Positions 34,701 to 43,580 of a stretch of DNA of 64,000 bases are shown piece by piece. The translations under genes and the position numbers were made by a program. The notes under the pieces are model-generated. The model was not told the DNA's origin. It made no database searches and saw nothing but the letters and a program-made list of their open reading frames with translations. How positions within the stretch are numbered: position 1 is the first letter of the stretch; the number at the start of each line of letters is the position of its first letter. The DNA comes from an uncultured Alistipes sp. (GTDB lineage: Bacteria > Bacteroidota > Bacteroidia > Bacteroidales > Rikenellaceae), in contig NZ_CASFQD010000018.1 in NCBI RefSeq assembly GCF_949296715.1, positions 1-64,000 of the forward strand, given 5' to 3'.

Positions 34701-35913
34701 CATAATCCGAATACTGGCTGTCCGAAGGCGAGTTGCTGCGCACGCTGACGCCCGACGTCGTGTAGGTCACGTTGGCGGCGCCGCTGCCGGTCTGGTTCTT
34801 CCAGCCCTCGAACTCATCGGCATAGGGCCACTTGCCGTCGGTCTGCGATGCGACCTCCTTGTCCAGGTTGTTGAAATAGATGGCATTCTCCGGGTCCGGA
34901 CCTACGGGATCATCGGGCTCCTCGGTGAAGTCGAAGGTGATGGCCTGACCGCCCGCACCCTCGAGCAGCGTCACGTCATCGAGACGGTGAGCACCGCTCA
35001 ACGTCGACTTGAAACGCACATAGAGCGTTGTGGTGCCCTCGGGCAGCGAGAAGTCCGCCGTAGCGAGGTCCCAGCGGCCGTTCGGATCGACACCCTTGGC
35101 GAACGTATAGGTCAGGGGAGCCGACCAGTTCGTACCGTCGTTGCTCAGCTGCACCTTGAACTCGTCGTGGTTGAACGTATTGTCGTCCTGACCGTAGGCG
35201 TAGCGCTCCGTACCGAACGAAAGACGCAGGTTGACGCTGTTCACGGCAATTTTCTCAATCGTGAAGTTCGAGTTCGAGCTGAACAACAGGTTGTTCGTAC
35301 CCGAACCTGCGTAGTCCGAGAAATTGGCATCCGAAGGCGAGTTGGTGCGTACACTGATGCCCGAGGTCGTGTAGGTCACGTTCTCGATGCCGTAGCCGGT
35401 CTCGTTCTTCCAGCCCTCGAACTGGTCGGTATAGGGCCACGACGAGCCGCTGCCGTAGGTCTGCGTGGCAGCCTCCTTGTCGAAGTCGTTGGCGTAGGCA
35501 ATCTCACCCGTGGGCGCCTCGTTGCCGGCGACCTGCGACACGGCGATCGACTGCTCGGCCGTACCCCAGTTGCCGAATTCGGCGTGGATCAGCGTAAAGG
35601 AGATCTTGCCCTCGCGCGAGTTCGTACCCGCAGGCAGTTCCTGAACCGTTACGGAAATCGTCCCGTTGCCGCGGCCGTTCATCGGTTCGACCGTTGCCCA
35701 GCTCAAATCGGAAGTTACGACTTTCCATTCGCAGTTGGCCTTGATGTCCACGGTCTGCGTCTTCTCCGTTGCATCGGTAAACACGAGCGACTGGGTCGAG
35801 ACGCTCAATGTCGGCATCGGAGTTTTGTCGTCGGTTTCCGAACATCCCGTAAAAGCCGTGGCGGCTACGAGGAACAGAGCTCCGAAAACAAATCTGAAAA
35901 GATGTTTACTCAT
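31747..35913 (-). CDS. Large modular surface lipoprotein: BACON, two jelly-roll-like repeats, DUF5689, two OB-fold repeats, BACON-like
   Basis: This 1388-residue lipoprotein (FTGC, Cys24) is a string of beta domains. It has a BACON domain (about 35-130). Two near-identical modules (about 143-345 and 346-545) each have ATQTxGSxWPYxDxFEGW-type starts and RFxSTLSGAHRLDDV ends. A DUF5689 region follows (about 550-760; TIPELIALCEAAG). Two OB-fold modules (about 771-930 and 958-1120) contain GTYKTEGTVVARG and AYIIADNTGAMMVYH. A BACON-like domain (about 1125-1210) and a C-terminal beta domain complete it. OB folds often bind nucleic acid, and the gene precedes a nuclease operon. No catalytic motif was seen. 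It has its own promoter and a terminator after it. Confidence 0.82.
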   Translation of the reverse strand: MSKHLFRFVFGALFLVAATAFTGCSETDDKTPMPTLSVSTQSLVFTDATEKTQTVDIKANCEWKVVTSDLSWATVEPMNGRGNGTISVTVQELPAGTNSREGKISFTLIHAEFGNWGTAEQSIAVSQVAGNEAPTGEIAYANDFDKEAATQTYGSGSSWPYTDQFEGWKNETGYGIENVTYTTSGISVRTNSPSDANFSDYAGSGTNNLLFSSNSNFTIEKIAVNSVNLRLSFGTERYAYGQDDNTFNHDEFKVQLSNDGTNWSAPLTYTFAKGVDPNGRWDLATADFSLPEGTTTLYVRFKSTLSGAHRLDDVTLLEGAGGQAITFDFTEEPDDPVGPDPENAIYFNNLDKEVASQTDGKWPYADEFEGWKNQTGSGAANVTYTTSGVSVRSNSPSDSQYSDYAGSGNNNLLFGTNGVVTIEKIAVSEKNLSLSFGTERYLYGASDNTFNHDEFKVELSNNGTNWSSPLTYSFAKGVDPNGRWDLATADFTLPDGVTTLYIRFSSTLSGAHRLDDVILSAGNGGQQVSFDGGEEPEPGDAVKTTIPELIALCEAAGSEQQVIDEANDYYFEAVVVTDKDGGNTTSNNLQLMTEGATTAKNGITLYGSGIYTNPADEGFTFKAGDKVKVTLKAGEARVTTYNKLYEVTGSQGASWVVVEKIGTATVTPVEIAPDQITDFQAMPISIKNVTSPSTASTWNGTKTFTQNGTSVTVYTSQGAPWADQQFVAGVTGTITGYAALYKGAAQVSPRSTKDIADFMSGTTPDPDPDVTPIGEITTEGTYKTEGTVVARGKMAYIIADNTGAMMVYHKDNERSVGEKISISGEVTLYNAQSTPQFSASAEVEVLSTGNSWSYNPTKMDASAMDALLSGTPVCKEIEFEGNLAVDGNYVNVTIPGAASAIGSIKYIDNSTISQFNGKDVVVKGYFVGTSSGKYVNVLPYSVEEVGGSTDPDPDPEKTPIGEITTEGTYKTEGTVVARGRQAYIIADNTGAMMVYHNGNERSVGEKISISGEVTLYNAQSTPQFSASAEVEVLSTGNSWSYNPAQKDGAAMDALLSGTPVCTEIAFQGNLAISGNYVNVTIPGASTAVGSIKYIDNSTVAAYDGRDVLVKGYFVGTSSSRYVNVLPYSVEETNPSTDPEMTVDPASLSFPAAGGEKSVTVTTRNADGCTIEASADNAKFSVSVSGTTVTVAAGENTSESAINATLTVKLMKSGSAVVTRTVALTQSGVSSGNDTKGTYTSMDIFTSTKDDSPSASYTLGNSTTFNGMEASGVKLGTSSKSGYFTSQAVGVTGSKKLSFYAVAWKGKSATLYVRVNGGGSVTSDGTALVANDGAAGNPPFTITVSDSDYYTLDVTGLTASSTITISTSPNFTNESSSAPRAVVAGIQLY
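32483..33604 (-). repeat. Tandem duplication of the OB-fold module (561-bp period)
   Basis: Matching landmarks (CGCCGATGGG at 33591 and 33030) give a period of 561 bases, or 187 residues. The two copies are nearly identical over most of their length at the DNA level, which points to a recent duplication or ongoing gene conversion. Confidence 0.85.
34270..35487 (-). repeat. Tandem duplication of the jelly-roll-like module (609-bp period)
   Basis: Matching landmarks (GGTCAG before the GACCAGTTCGT block at 34501 and 35110) give a 609-base period, or 203 residues. The copies are similar but more diverged than the OB-fold pair. Ends are approximate. Confidence 0.8.
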
Positions 35914-36657
35914 AAAAGTTTTTGATTAGGGTTATAAACTAACAGTTGTTTATTAAAAAAACTTACAAATTTTCCGTTTTTCAAAGGTGAAACTTACACA
36001 AAGGTAAACCGTTTTTTCGGAAATAAAAAAGATTTGAGGACATATTTCACAACAATATTTAATTTTTCGGGCAAAAATCCTGAATTTGAACCATTCAGCG
36101 GCCGAAACGGCATACGCCGAAAAGCCGGAAAACCCGGTTTCGGATTTTTCGGGAGCACCGAAAATGGGCTCGGAATGTTCCCGAAAGGACGAAAACAGTT
36201 CCTATAATTTCTCATAACAACGGCTTTCACGGAGAGCCGCACCGTCTCGCAGTAACGATTCACGGTACAAAAATAGGTCTCCGGCGGGATGATCCCGTGA
36301 CAAAACCATGACAAAACCGTGACGAAAGGACGAAAACGTCCGCCGACAAAAGGCTTTTCCGAAGCCCGCAGACCGTAACCGGCGGCAGGCCAGCCGGATC
36401 GGCCCGAAAGGTCCGAACCGGAGCATCCGGCCCGTTTTTTCCCTCCCCGCGCCGGGCGCACCGCCTCCTCTCCGGTCTTGCATCCCGACCCCCGCCGCCG
36501 GACCGGAACCGCACCGCACCGCAACGGCACGGCGCACCGGGGCAAGGAGTGGATTCCGGCCGAAAAGGCGGCACAGGACACGCGGCGACAAAGTGCGGGT
36601 CACGGCGGCAGGGAGAGCATACGGGTCGAAATGGCGGCTGCACTTGGCAGGGCCGCA
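35914..36657. other. Long non-coding stretch downstream of guaA
   Basis: No gene is supported. The part next to the lipoprotein gene (to about 36080) is AT-rich and holds its promoter. The rest is GC-rich with A-runs, and long open frames here lack starts, domains or normal codon patterns. A 15-base direct repeat (CGAAAGGACGAAAAC) occurs near 36181 and 36324, and GTGACAAAACCATGACAAAA is internally repetitive. A decayed gene cannot be excluded. Confidence 0.5.
35999..36006 (-). promoter_or_regulatory. -7 promoter element of the modular lipoprotein gene
   Basis: The minus strand reads TACCTTTG (TAnnTTTG), about 85 bases before the start codon. This would give a 5' leader of roughly 75 AT-rich bases. 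Confidence 0.5.
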
Positions 36658-36692
36658 ACAAAAAAAAGCCGTGCTCGGAGACCGGACACGGC
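36658..36692 (-). terminator. Terminator of the gua operon
   Basis: GCCGTG (36668-36673) pairs with CACGGC (36687-36692). On the minus strand a T-run follows at once (36658-36667). It lies 27 bases after the guaA stop codon. Confidence 0.85.
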
Positions 36693-36719
36693 GCACGACG
36701 ACAGCGGAACACCGCTCCC

Positions 36720-38249
36720 CTACTCCCACTCGATCGTGGCGGGCGGTTTGGAGGAGATGTCGTAGACTACGCGGTTGACGCCGCGCACCTTGTTTATAAT
36801 CTCGTTCGAGACGTCGGCCAGGAACTCGTAAGGCAGGTGCACCCAGTCGGCCGTCATGCCGTCGGTCGAGGTCACGGCCCGCAGTGCCACGCAGCTCTCG
36901 TAGGTGCGCTCGTCGCCCATCACGCCGACACTCTTCACGGGCAGCAGGATCGCACCCGCCTGCCATACCTTATTATAAAGGTCTGCAGCATGCAACGCGT
37001 CGATGAAAATCCGGTCGACATTCTGCAGGATTTCGACCTTCTCGGGCGTGATGTCGCCGAGGATGCGGATCGCAAGGCCCGGACCCGGGAAGGGATGGCG
37101 GCCGATGAGCCGCTCCGGAATACCAAGCGAACGCCCCACGCGCCGCACCTCGTCCTTGAAGAGCAGGCGCAGCGGCTCGACGATGCGCAGGTTCATCTTC
37201 TCGGGCAGGCCGCCCACATTGTGGTGCGACTTGATCGTCGCCGATGGGCCGTTCACCGAGCACGACTCGATGACGTCGGGATAGATCGTCCCCTGCGCCA
37301 GCCACCGCACGTCGCGGATGCGCTGCGCCTCGTCGTTGAAGACCTCCACGAAGTCGCGGCCGATGATCTTGCGCTTGGTCTCGGGATCGGAGACTCCGGC
37401 CAGGTCGCCCAGAAACCGCTCACCGGCCTTCACGCCCTTGACATTCAGCCCCATGTCCTTGTACGAGGCGAGCACCTCCTCAAACTCGTTCTTGCGCAGC
37501 AGCCCCGAGTCGACGAAGATGCAGTAGAGATTCTGTCCGATGGCGCGGTGCAGCAGCACGGCGGCCACCGACGAATCGACACCGCCCGAGAGCCCGAGCA
37601 CGACCTTGTCGCCACCCAGCTTCTCGCGCAACTCGCGCACGGTCGTCTCGACGAAGCTCTCCGAAGTCCACGACTGCGCACAGCCGCAGATGCCCGCGAC
37701 GAAGTTGCGGAGCAGCTGCGTCCCGTCGGTCGAGTGGTAGACCTCCGGATGGAACTGGATGCCCCACGTCTGCTCACCGTCAATGCGGAAGGCCGCCACG
37801 CGCACGTCCTCCGTGCTGGCAACGATGCGGTAGTTGTCGGGCACGCGCGTGATGGTGTCGCCGTGCGACATCCACACCTGCGTGGGCGAGGGAAGGCCCG
37901 CCATGAGCGGGTCACCGGCATCGGCCACCGTCAGCATCGCACGGCCGTACTCGCGGCTCGGCGCGGGCTGCACCTCCCCGCCGTAGGCGTGGGCCAGATA
38001 CTGGGCTCCGTAGCAGACGCCCAGGAGCGGCAGCCGTCCCTTGATGGCCGAGAGGTCGGGCGTCGGAGCCTGCGCATCGCGCACCGACGAGGGGCTGCCC
38101 GAGAGAATCACGCCCCGCACCGACGCGTCGAGCGCCGGGATTTTGTTGAAGGGGTGAATCTCGCAATAGACGTTCAGTTCGCGCACACGCCGCGCAATGA
38201 GCTGCGTGTACTGCGATCCGAAGTCGAGAATCAATATTTTTTCCTGCAT
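36720..38249 (-). CDS. guaA: GMP synthase (glutamine-hydrolysing)
   Basis: This 509-residue enzyme converts XMP to GMP with glutamine and ATP. The class I glutamine amidotransferase domain (about 4-190) has GVCYGAQ with nucleophile Cys79 and FHPEVYH with the His/Glu pair. The ATP-pyrophosphatase domain has the PP-loop LSGGVDSS (about 219-226). The C-terminal dimerization domain ends with [16 protein letters not shown], the standard end of GuaA. All catalytic parts are present and the length is normal. It is the last gene of a guaB-DUF3795-guaA operon and ends at a strong terminator. Confidence 0.98.
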   Translation of the reverse strand: MQEKILILDFGSQYTQLIARRVRELNVYCEIHPFNKIPALDASVRGVILSGSPSSVRDAQAPTPDLSAIKGRLPLLGVCYGAQYLAHAYGGEVQPAPSREYGRAMLTVADAGDPLMAGLPSPTQVWMSHGDTITRVPDNYRIVASTEDVRVAAFRIDGEQTWGIQFHPEVYHSTDGTQLLRNFVAGICGCAQSWTSESFVETTVRELREKLGGDKVVLGLSGGVDSSVAAVLLHRAIGQNLYCIFVDSGLLRKNEFEEVLASYKDMGLNVKGVKAGERFLGDLAGVSDPETKRKIIGRDFVEVFNDEAQRIRDVRWLAQGTIYPDVIESCSVNGPSATIKSHHNVGGLPEKMNLRIVEPLRLLFKDEVRRVGRSLGIPERLIGRHPFPGPGLAIRILGDITPEKVEILQNVDRIFIDALHAADLYNKVWQAGAILLPVKSVGVMGDERTYESCVALRAVTSTDGMTADWVHLPYEFLADVSNEIINKVRGVNRVVYDISSKPPATIEWE

Positions 38250-38265
38250 GATCGTAGATTGTTTG

Positions 38266-38598
38266 TTATCGCTTTACGGGGCGGTTGTAGGCGCCCGCCC
38301 GGCGCATCTCCCCGGCAAAGGCGTCAGCCCCCACCTCACGAATCCGCCGGATGCATCCGCTGCGGTCGGAACGGAAGACGAAGCCGAAGACCTTTCCGAT
38401 GAAACTGTTGAACTTCCGGCACTCCGAAAGGGGCATGAGCGTACACTCGGCGCAACTCTGCCAGTCGTGGTCAATACAGCAACTCCGTACCGTACACCAC
38501 GTCGCCCGTTCATTGGGATGACAGCCCGGGCACGCGCCCTTGCGGAATTTCCGGCAGGCCCCGCAAAAGAGACCGCATGCGGCAATTTCGGGATTCAT
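38266..38598 (-). CDS. DUF3795 cysteine-rich protein within the gua operon
   Basis: This 110-residue protein has ten cysteines, mostly in the first 65 residues: [20 protein letters not shown], then [19 protein letters not shown]. The arrangement matches DUF3795 (cytosolic Cys-rich proteins, probably zinc- or Fe-S-binding). It lies 13 bases after guaB and 16 bases before guaA, so it is transcribed with both. No function is established for the family. Linkage to GMP synthesis could be accidental or could reflect a role in purine or redox control. Confidence 0.8.
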   Translation of the reverse strand: MNPEIAACGLFCGACRKFRKGACPGCHPNERATWCTVRSCCIDHDWQSCAECTLMPLSECRKFNSFIGKVFGFVFRSDRSGCIRRIREVGADAFAGEMRRAGAYNRPVKR

Positions 38599-38611
38599 CT
38601 TCGGCCGGAAA

Positions 38612-40090
38612 TCAACGTTCGCTCGAATAGTTCGGAGCCTCGCGCGTGATGGTCACGTCGTGCGGATGGCTTTCGAGCATGCCCGATGCGGTGATGCGGA
38701 TGAAGCGGGCCGTCTGAAGCGCCGCTATGTCCTTCGCACCGCAATAGCCCATACCCGAGCGCAGACCGCCGATGAGCTGGTAGACCGTCTCGCTCAACGC
38801 CCCCTTGAACGGCACGCGCGCCACGATGCCCTCCGGCACGAGCTTGTTGATGTTGCCCTCGCAGCCCTTCTGGAAGTAGCGGTCGGCCGAGCCGGCCTTC
38901 ATGGCGTCGATCGAGCCCATGCCGCGGTAAGCCTTGAACTTGCGGCCGTTGTAGATGATCGTCTCGCCCGGAGCCTCCTCCGTACCGGCGAACATCGAAC
39001 CGATCATGACCGAGTCGCCGCCCGCAGCCAGCGCCTTGACAATGTCGCCCGAGTAGCGCAGACCGCCGTCGGCAATGACCGGCACGCCGGACCCCCTGGC
39101 GGCCGACGCCGCGGCATAGATGGCCGACAGCTGCGGAACGCCTACGCCGGCGATGATGCGCGTCGTACAGATCGAACCCGGGCCGATGCCGACCTTGATG
39201 CCGTCGGCTCCGGCGTCGATCAGGAACTTCGCCGCCTCACCCGTGGCGATGTTGCCCACGACGACGTCGAGCGTCGGGTAGGCCACCTTGATGCGCTTGA
39301 GCGTCTCGACGATATTGCGCGAGTGTCCGTGCGCCGAATCGAGCACCACGGCGTCGACATCCTCGGCGACAAGCGCCGCCACGCGCTCCAGCGCGTCGGG
39401 CGTGATGCCGACGCCCGCCGCCACGCGCAGACGCCCCTTGGCATCCTTGCAGGCATTCGGATGGTCCTGCACCTTCGTAATATCCTTATAGGTGATAAGC
39501 CCCACGAGACGACCCTCGTTGTCCACGACGGGCAGTTTCTCGATCTTGTTGTTGAGCAGCACCTCGGAGGCATGCTCCAGTTCGGTCTTGTGGGTGGTGA
39601 TCAGACGGTCGCCCGGCGTCATCACCTCGGAAATGGGACGCCGCATGTCCTGCTGGAAGCGCAGGTCGCGGTTCGTGACGATGCCGATCAGCTTCCGGCC
39701 GCCGTCCACGACCGGAATGCCGCCGATCTTGTTCTCCTTCATCAGATTGAGTGCGTCACCGACGGTGTGGTCCTTCGAGATGGTCACCGGATCGTAGATC
39801 ATGCCGTTCTCGGCACGCTTCACACGGCGCACCTGCGCGGCCTGTTCGGCGATGGACATGTTCTTGTGGATGACGCCGATGCCGCCTTCGCGGGCCAGCG
39901 CAATGGCCAGCGGCGCTTCGGTTACGGTGTCCATGGCGGCGGACACGATGGGGATGTTGAGCGCGATATTACGCGAGAAACGGGTCTTAACGCTGACCTC
40001 ACGCGGCAACACTTCCGAATAGGCGGGTACGAGCAGCACATCGTCGAACGTAAGTCCTTCGGGCTGAACCCTTTCATTGATAAAAGACAT
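38612..40090 (-). CDS. guaB: Inosine-5'-monophosphate dehydrogenase
   Basis: This 492-residue enzyme oxidises IMP to XMP with NAD, the committed step to GMP. The barrel starts [21 protein letters not shown] Bateman pair of CBS domains sits at about 95-210. The active-site loop GSICTTR at 306-312 has catalytic Cys308, and the mobile-flap region [10 protein letters not shown] follows. The start at MSFINERVQ was chosen because the longer frame adds nine residues not found in the family. It is the first gene of the operon, with a promoter element at 40115-40122. Confidence 0.97.
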   Translation of the reverse strand: MSFINERVQPEGLTFDDVLLVPAYSEVLPREVSVKTRFSRNIALNIPIVSAAMDTVTEAPLAIALAREGGIGVIHKNMSIAEQAAQVRRVKRAENGMIYDPVTISKDHTVGDALNLMKENKIGGIPVVDGGRKLIGIVTNRDLRFQQDMRRPISEVMTPGDRLITTHKTELEHASEVLLNNKIEKLPVVDNEGRLVGLITYKDITKVQDHPNACKDAKGRLRVAAGVGITPDALERVAALVAEDVDAVVLDSAHGHSRNIVETLKRIKVAYPTLDVVVGNIATGEAAKFLIDAGADGIKVGIGPGSICTTRIIAGVGVPQLSAIYAAASAARGSGVPVIADGGLRYSGDIVKALAAGGDSVMIGSMFAGTEEAPGETIIYNGRKFKAYRGMGSIDAMKAGSADRYFQKGCEGNINKLVPEGIVARVPFKGALSETVYQLIGGLRSGMGYCGAKDIAALQTARFIRITASGMLESHPHDVTITREAPNYSSER

Positions 40091-40114
40091 AATGAACGTG
40101 GATTTTGTTGCTCG

Positions 40115-40122
40115 CAAATGTA
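40115..40122 (-). promoter_or_regulatory. -7 promoter element of the gua operon
   Basis: The minus strand reads TACATTTG (TAnnTTTG), 24 bases before the guaB start codon. A TTG lies 21 bases further upstream. Confidence 0.55.
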
Positions 40123-40740
40123 GTGATTTTTTCCCAAACGGCCCAACAAACCGTCCCGGGGAGCGTTTTTTTTATCAACATTTTATCAAAAGCCGGACGG
40201 CCGCAGCTGCACAGCGAGACAAAAGCAGACAGATGCGGCCGCACAGCCGGGCAAAGCCGGGACGACCGCAGCTGCGCGACGGAGCGGACACGGAAAGCGA
40301 AGGTCACACAACAAAAAAAATAAACGGAAAGCCGGGCAGCGACCTCCTCGACTGCGTCGCCGCACTACCGACAACAAACCGGACCGCGACACGCCGATCG
40401 TGTCACAGCAACACCGACGGCAAGCCGGGCGGCATCCCCTCCCGACCACTCCGCCGCATCACGACGAAGCTCCAAAGGCTGTGCCGAGGCTCTCCTCGCG
40501 CAAAGGCAAGAGAATCAGCCGAAAGGCGTATTTCAAATAGTTCAAAAGCACTACATAATTAGTCTTTATCGGAATAATTCGATGCCGGGGAGAGCGGGGC
40601 ACTCCAAGTGGCAAAACAGCTATTATACCATTGATTATCAATATTATATCATCATATTCAGTAGGGAGCTCCCCCTACGCACCGTTGAAAAATTGTTGAC
40701 AATTTGCGGGCAAAAGACATATTAAAAAAATTTTTTTTCG
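40123..40740. other. Long non-coding stretch upstream of guaB
   Basis: No gene is supported. The first 400 bases are GC-rich and poor in T on the plus strand; the last 200 are AT-rich. A short hairpin (GTAGGG at 40661-40666 with CCCTAC at 40673-40678) precedes the promoter of the next gene. Open frames here lack domains and start signals. An unrecognised small RNA or long 5' leader is possible. Confidence 0.5.
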
Positions 40741-40748
40741 TATTTTTG
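40741..40748 (+). promoter_or_regulatory. -7 promoter element of the FN3-like lipoprotein gene
   Basis: TATTTTTG (TAnnTTTG) lies 70 bases before the ATG at 40819, just after a long A/T homopolymer tract. No clear -33 TTTG is seen at the usual spacing. Confidence 0.5.
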
Positions 40749-40818
40749 ACTCTTGAACAAGGTCCCGTTGCGCAGGCAGCGGGCAAAAACACCCCAAAAA
40801 ACAATTAAAATTTATCGT

Positions 40819-43452
40819 ATGAAAGTTTTTTTGCGCTATTTTCAGGTCGCAGCCCTCGCCCTTGCGGTGAGCGTGCTGTCGACGGGATGCAAGGAAGACT
40901 CGACCGAGGAGGGTCCCAAGCCTGTCGAACCGAGTCTGACGGCCGAACTGGTCGCCGCCACCTCGACGACGGCCGAACTCCGGCTCACGACAACGGCCAT
41001 CACAGAGGCCGCCTATGCCGTGACCAAAGCGGGCGACGACGCCCTTGACCCCACCGTCATCTTCGCCTCCGGCACCCGCGGCATCAGCTGCGCGGAGGGC
41101 GAGACGAGCGTGACGGTTCGCAACCTCGAACCGCTCACCGACTACGTGATCTACGTGGCCGGCATCACCGAAGAGGAGGAGTTCTTCGATCAGGTGGCCT
41201 CCGTCTCCCTGACGACGGCCGACTTCGAGGATGATCTCTCGATTTACGACATCGACTATGCCTCATTCAAGGTACACCTGAAAGTGCCCGAGAGTCTGGC
41301 CGAAACCGGAAACGTAATCAGGTGGGGCCTCTGCGATCTGGCAACCTACTACATGAACTCGAGCTACTGCGATGCCGAGCGGCTGAACCTGAGCGACGAG
41401 TACTACCACAACTACTTCAACGAGGACTGGACCTACGAGTTCAACAACGAAAACAGCATCGTCTACGACGAGAACGGCGATCCGCAGCTCGACGAGACGG
41501 GCGCGACGCTGGTCTACTACGACCCGATCGTGCCGGGCGGCAAATACTTCGCCATGTTCGGCGAGTTCGCCTGGGGCGAGCACTCGTGGGGCTTCGGCGA
41601 GGGATACTATTCGCCGCTCTGCGACGTCGAGGGCTTCTACACGGCCCAGTGGATGGGTGAGAACCCCCAGGAGAAGGACTACTGGACGGGCTTCTACCAG
41701 AACGTCAGCGTCGACACCAAGGCTCCCGAAGTGCTGAACGCCTCGCTCAACATCACGACGAACCTCCGTCCCATCGGCGGCGTGGTTTCGGTTTCGCCCG
41801 ACGAGGCCGTCAAGCTCTACTGCATCACCGTACTGGATGACATGACCTACCAGCAGGTGCTCTCGATGGTGCTCAACAACGATCCCGACAACATGCAGTG
41901 GTACATCACCACGTACAACGCCATGTTCACGATCTACGCCATGTCGGGCAGCGGTCCGATGGACATCACGCTCGAGGACATGCTCTACATCGACAAGGAG
42001 GCCACCTACCACATCTTCGCAACCGGCATGGGTAACGAAGAGGGTACGTCGCAGTGCTTCGAGCACATCACCTTCCAGCTGCCCGACCCGACGTTGCCGG
42101 CTCCCGAGGTGGTTGTCACCCCGATCAAGAACCCCAACGGCGAGGAGTCGCCCTATGAGGTATGGTTCAACGTGAAGTGCCCGACGCAGGATGCAACCTC
42201 GGGTATCTACGCCTGCAACTACAAGCGCGAGTGGGAAAGCGCCCTGGACAGCGGCTACACGGAAGAGACCCTGATCGAGCGCGGCTATGAACTCTCGAGC
42301 GCCCAGATCGGCGAGATCAACAGCGACGCAGGTCTCAATATCTCCTTCTCGTCGCGTGAGGATTCGGAGACCTACCTCGGCGTCATCGTCTACAACTACG
42401 AGGGTACGGCCAGCGAACCCGCCGTTGCCAAGAACAGCACGATCATCGAGCCGGCCGCCGATCCCGTATCGTCGTCGCTCTTCACCGATCTGCAGGGTGA
42501 CTGGACCGCCACGACGACCATTCAGTACAAGGAGTACGACTCCAGCACGCTCGACTACGTAACGAAGACCTCCGAAATTTCGTCGAAGGTTACCATCGGC
42601 AACGTGGGCTACGCTGATCCGCTGCCCGACGAGGTCTACGAGTACTACTACGCCAATACGTCGCACACGACCAAGGAGCAGGTAGACGCCGTCTACGGTG
42701 AGTTCAAGGATGCCGTCGATCTCTTCAACGAGAAGGCCAAGAACCAGAACCGTCTGATCTGCCAGGGTCTTTCGCTGGAGATCGTAACCTACCAGAACTA
42801 CCTGGAGTACGCATCGCCCTACGACCTCTTCATTTCGGAGGACTACAACGGATTCGACAGCGAGTCGCCCGTATATGACTTCGGTCCGAAGTGGTATCTG
42901 CAGATCGCTGACGGCGACAAGGTATCGGTTCCGTTCAACGCCAACCTCTTCACGCCGCTCTCGGCATGGTCGACCAACGAGTATCACCTGATCGGTGCGA
43001 GCGAGACCGCGTCGCTGCCCTACGTAACGGACGGCACCTCGGCACAGACGGGCTACTTCCCCGTAGAGGTATCGGCCGACAAGAACACGATCACGATCAA
43101 CCCGCTGTCGTACAACGGCGACACCTATTATATGAATCCGGGACGCTACTACTACGGTTCCTACCAGCTCTCGTCGCGCATCATTGCGCCCATCACGCTG
43201 ACCCGCGGCTGGAATGAGAGCGGCACAACCGCCAAGGCAGCCGCCGCAGGCACCGACAGCCAGCTGTCCGATCCCGCAAACATGAAGCCGCTCTACAAGG
43301 TAACGCCGGTCAAGAAGGCCAACAGCAGAACGGCCATGCCCACCAAGCCGGCCGTCGAGCGCAAGCAGGTCAAGCTGCATGTGGTGACCGTCGACGAGTT
43401 CGATGCCAACGCACGCAAGTTCCTGGAAAAGAGATTCGGCAAGCGGAACTAA
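40819..43452 (+). CDS. Large FN3-like surface lipoprotein of unknown function
   Basis: This 877-residue lipoprotein (STGC, Cys24) has an N-terminal fibronectin type III-like domain (about 35-135; SLTAELVAATSTTAELRLTT, then VRNLEPLTDYVIYVAGITEE). Several further beta-rich, Tyr- and acid-rich regions follow, with a second FN3-like stretch near 440-540. The C-terminal tail (about 800-877) is basic (KKANSRTAMPTKPAVERKQV). No catalytic motif was recognised. The start at MKVFLRYFQ gives a proper lipoprotein signal; the 22 upstream in-frame residues do not. It precedes the TlpA-DUF6029-Omp28 genes but is followed by a terminator-like hairpin. It may be a surface partner of those proteins. Confidence 0.75.
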   Translation: MKVFLRYFQVAALALAVSVLSTGCKEDSTEEGPKPVEPSLTAELVAATSTTAELRLTTTAITEAAYAVTKAGDDALDPTVIFASGTRGISCAEGETSVTVRNLEPLTDYVIYVAGITEEEEFFDQVASVSLTTADFEDDLSIYDIDYASFKVHLKVPESLAETGNVIRWGLCDLATYYMNSSYCDAERLNLSDEYYHNYFNEDWTYEFNNENSIVYDENGDPQLDETGATLVYYDPIVPGGKYFAMFGEFAWGEHSWGFGEGYYSPLCDVEGFYTAQWMGENPQEKDYWTGFYQNVSVDTKAPEVLNASLNITTNLRPIGGVVSVSPDEAVKLYCITVLDDMTYQQVLSMVLNNDPDNMQWYITTYNAMFTIYAMSGSGPMDITLEDMLYIDKEATYHIFATGMGNEEGTSQCFEHITFQLPDPTLPAPEVVVTPIKNPNGEESPYEVWFNVKCPTQDATSGIYACNYKREWESALDSGYTEETLIERGYELSSAQIGEINSDAGLNISFSSREDSETYLGVIVYNYEGTASEPAVAKNSTIIEPAADPVSSSLFTDLQGDWTATTTIQYKEYDSSTLDYVTKTSEISSKVTIGNVGYADPLPDEVYEYYYANTSHTTKEQVDAVYGEFKDAVDLFNEKAKNQNRLICQGLSLEIVTYQNYLEYASPYDLFISEDYNGFDSESPVYDFGPKWYLQIADGDKVSVPFNANLFTPLSAWSTNEYHLIGASETASLPYVTDGTSAQTGYFPVEVSADKNTITINPLSYNGDTYYMNPGRYYYGSYQLSSRIIAPITLTRGWNESGTTAKAAAAGTDSQLSDPANMKPLYKVTPVKKANSRTAMPTKPAVERKQVKLHVVTVDEFDANARKFLEKRFGKRN

Positions 43453-43476
43453 CTCCGCCCCGACCATACAACCGAG

Positions 43477-43513
43477 CAGAAACTCTCCGCAAGGGGAGTT
43501 TCTGTGCGGTTTT
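43477..43513 (+). terminator. Terminator after the FN3-like lipoprotein gene
   Basis: CAGAAACTC (43477-43485) pairs with GAGTTTCTG (43496-43504), followed by TGCGGTTTTA. The next gene begins 68 bases later, so this may be a partial terminator inside one unit. Confidence 0.75.
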
Positions 43514-43580
43514 ACAAGAGCAACCGATCAAGGGCCTCGGCCCGCCAAGTTTCACCCTAATTTTTTAACCGCAAAAAGGT

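Noticed and set aside
32926..35925. A 999-residue open frame antisense to the modular lipoprotein
   Set aside because: It mirrors the repeats of the real gene, has no recognised domain and no credible start signal.
36202..36966. A 254-residue minus-strand frame downstream of guaA
   Set aside because: It overlaps the end of guaA and its terminator, and its sequence is low in normal codons with no domain.
40077..40562. A 161-residue plus-strand frame upstream of the FN3-like lipoprotein
   Set aside because: It runs antisense through the guaB start and promoter and shows no domain or signal peptide.
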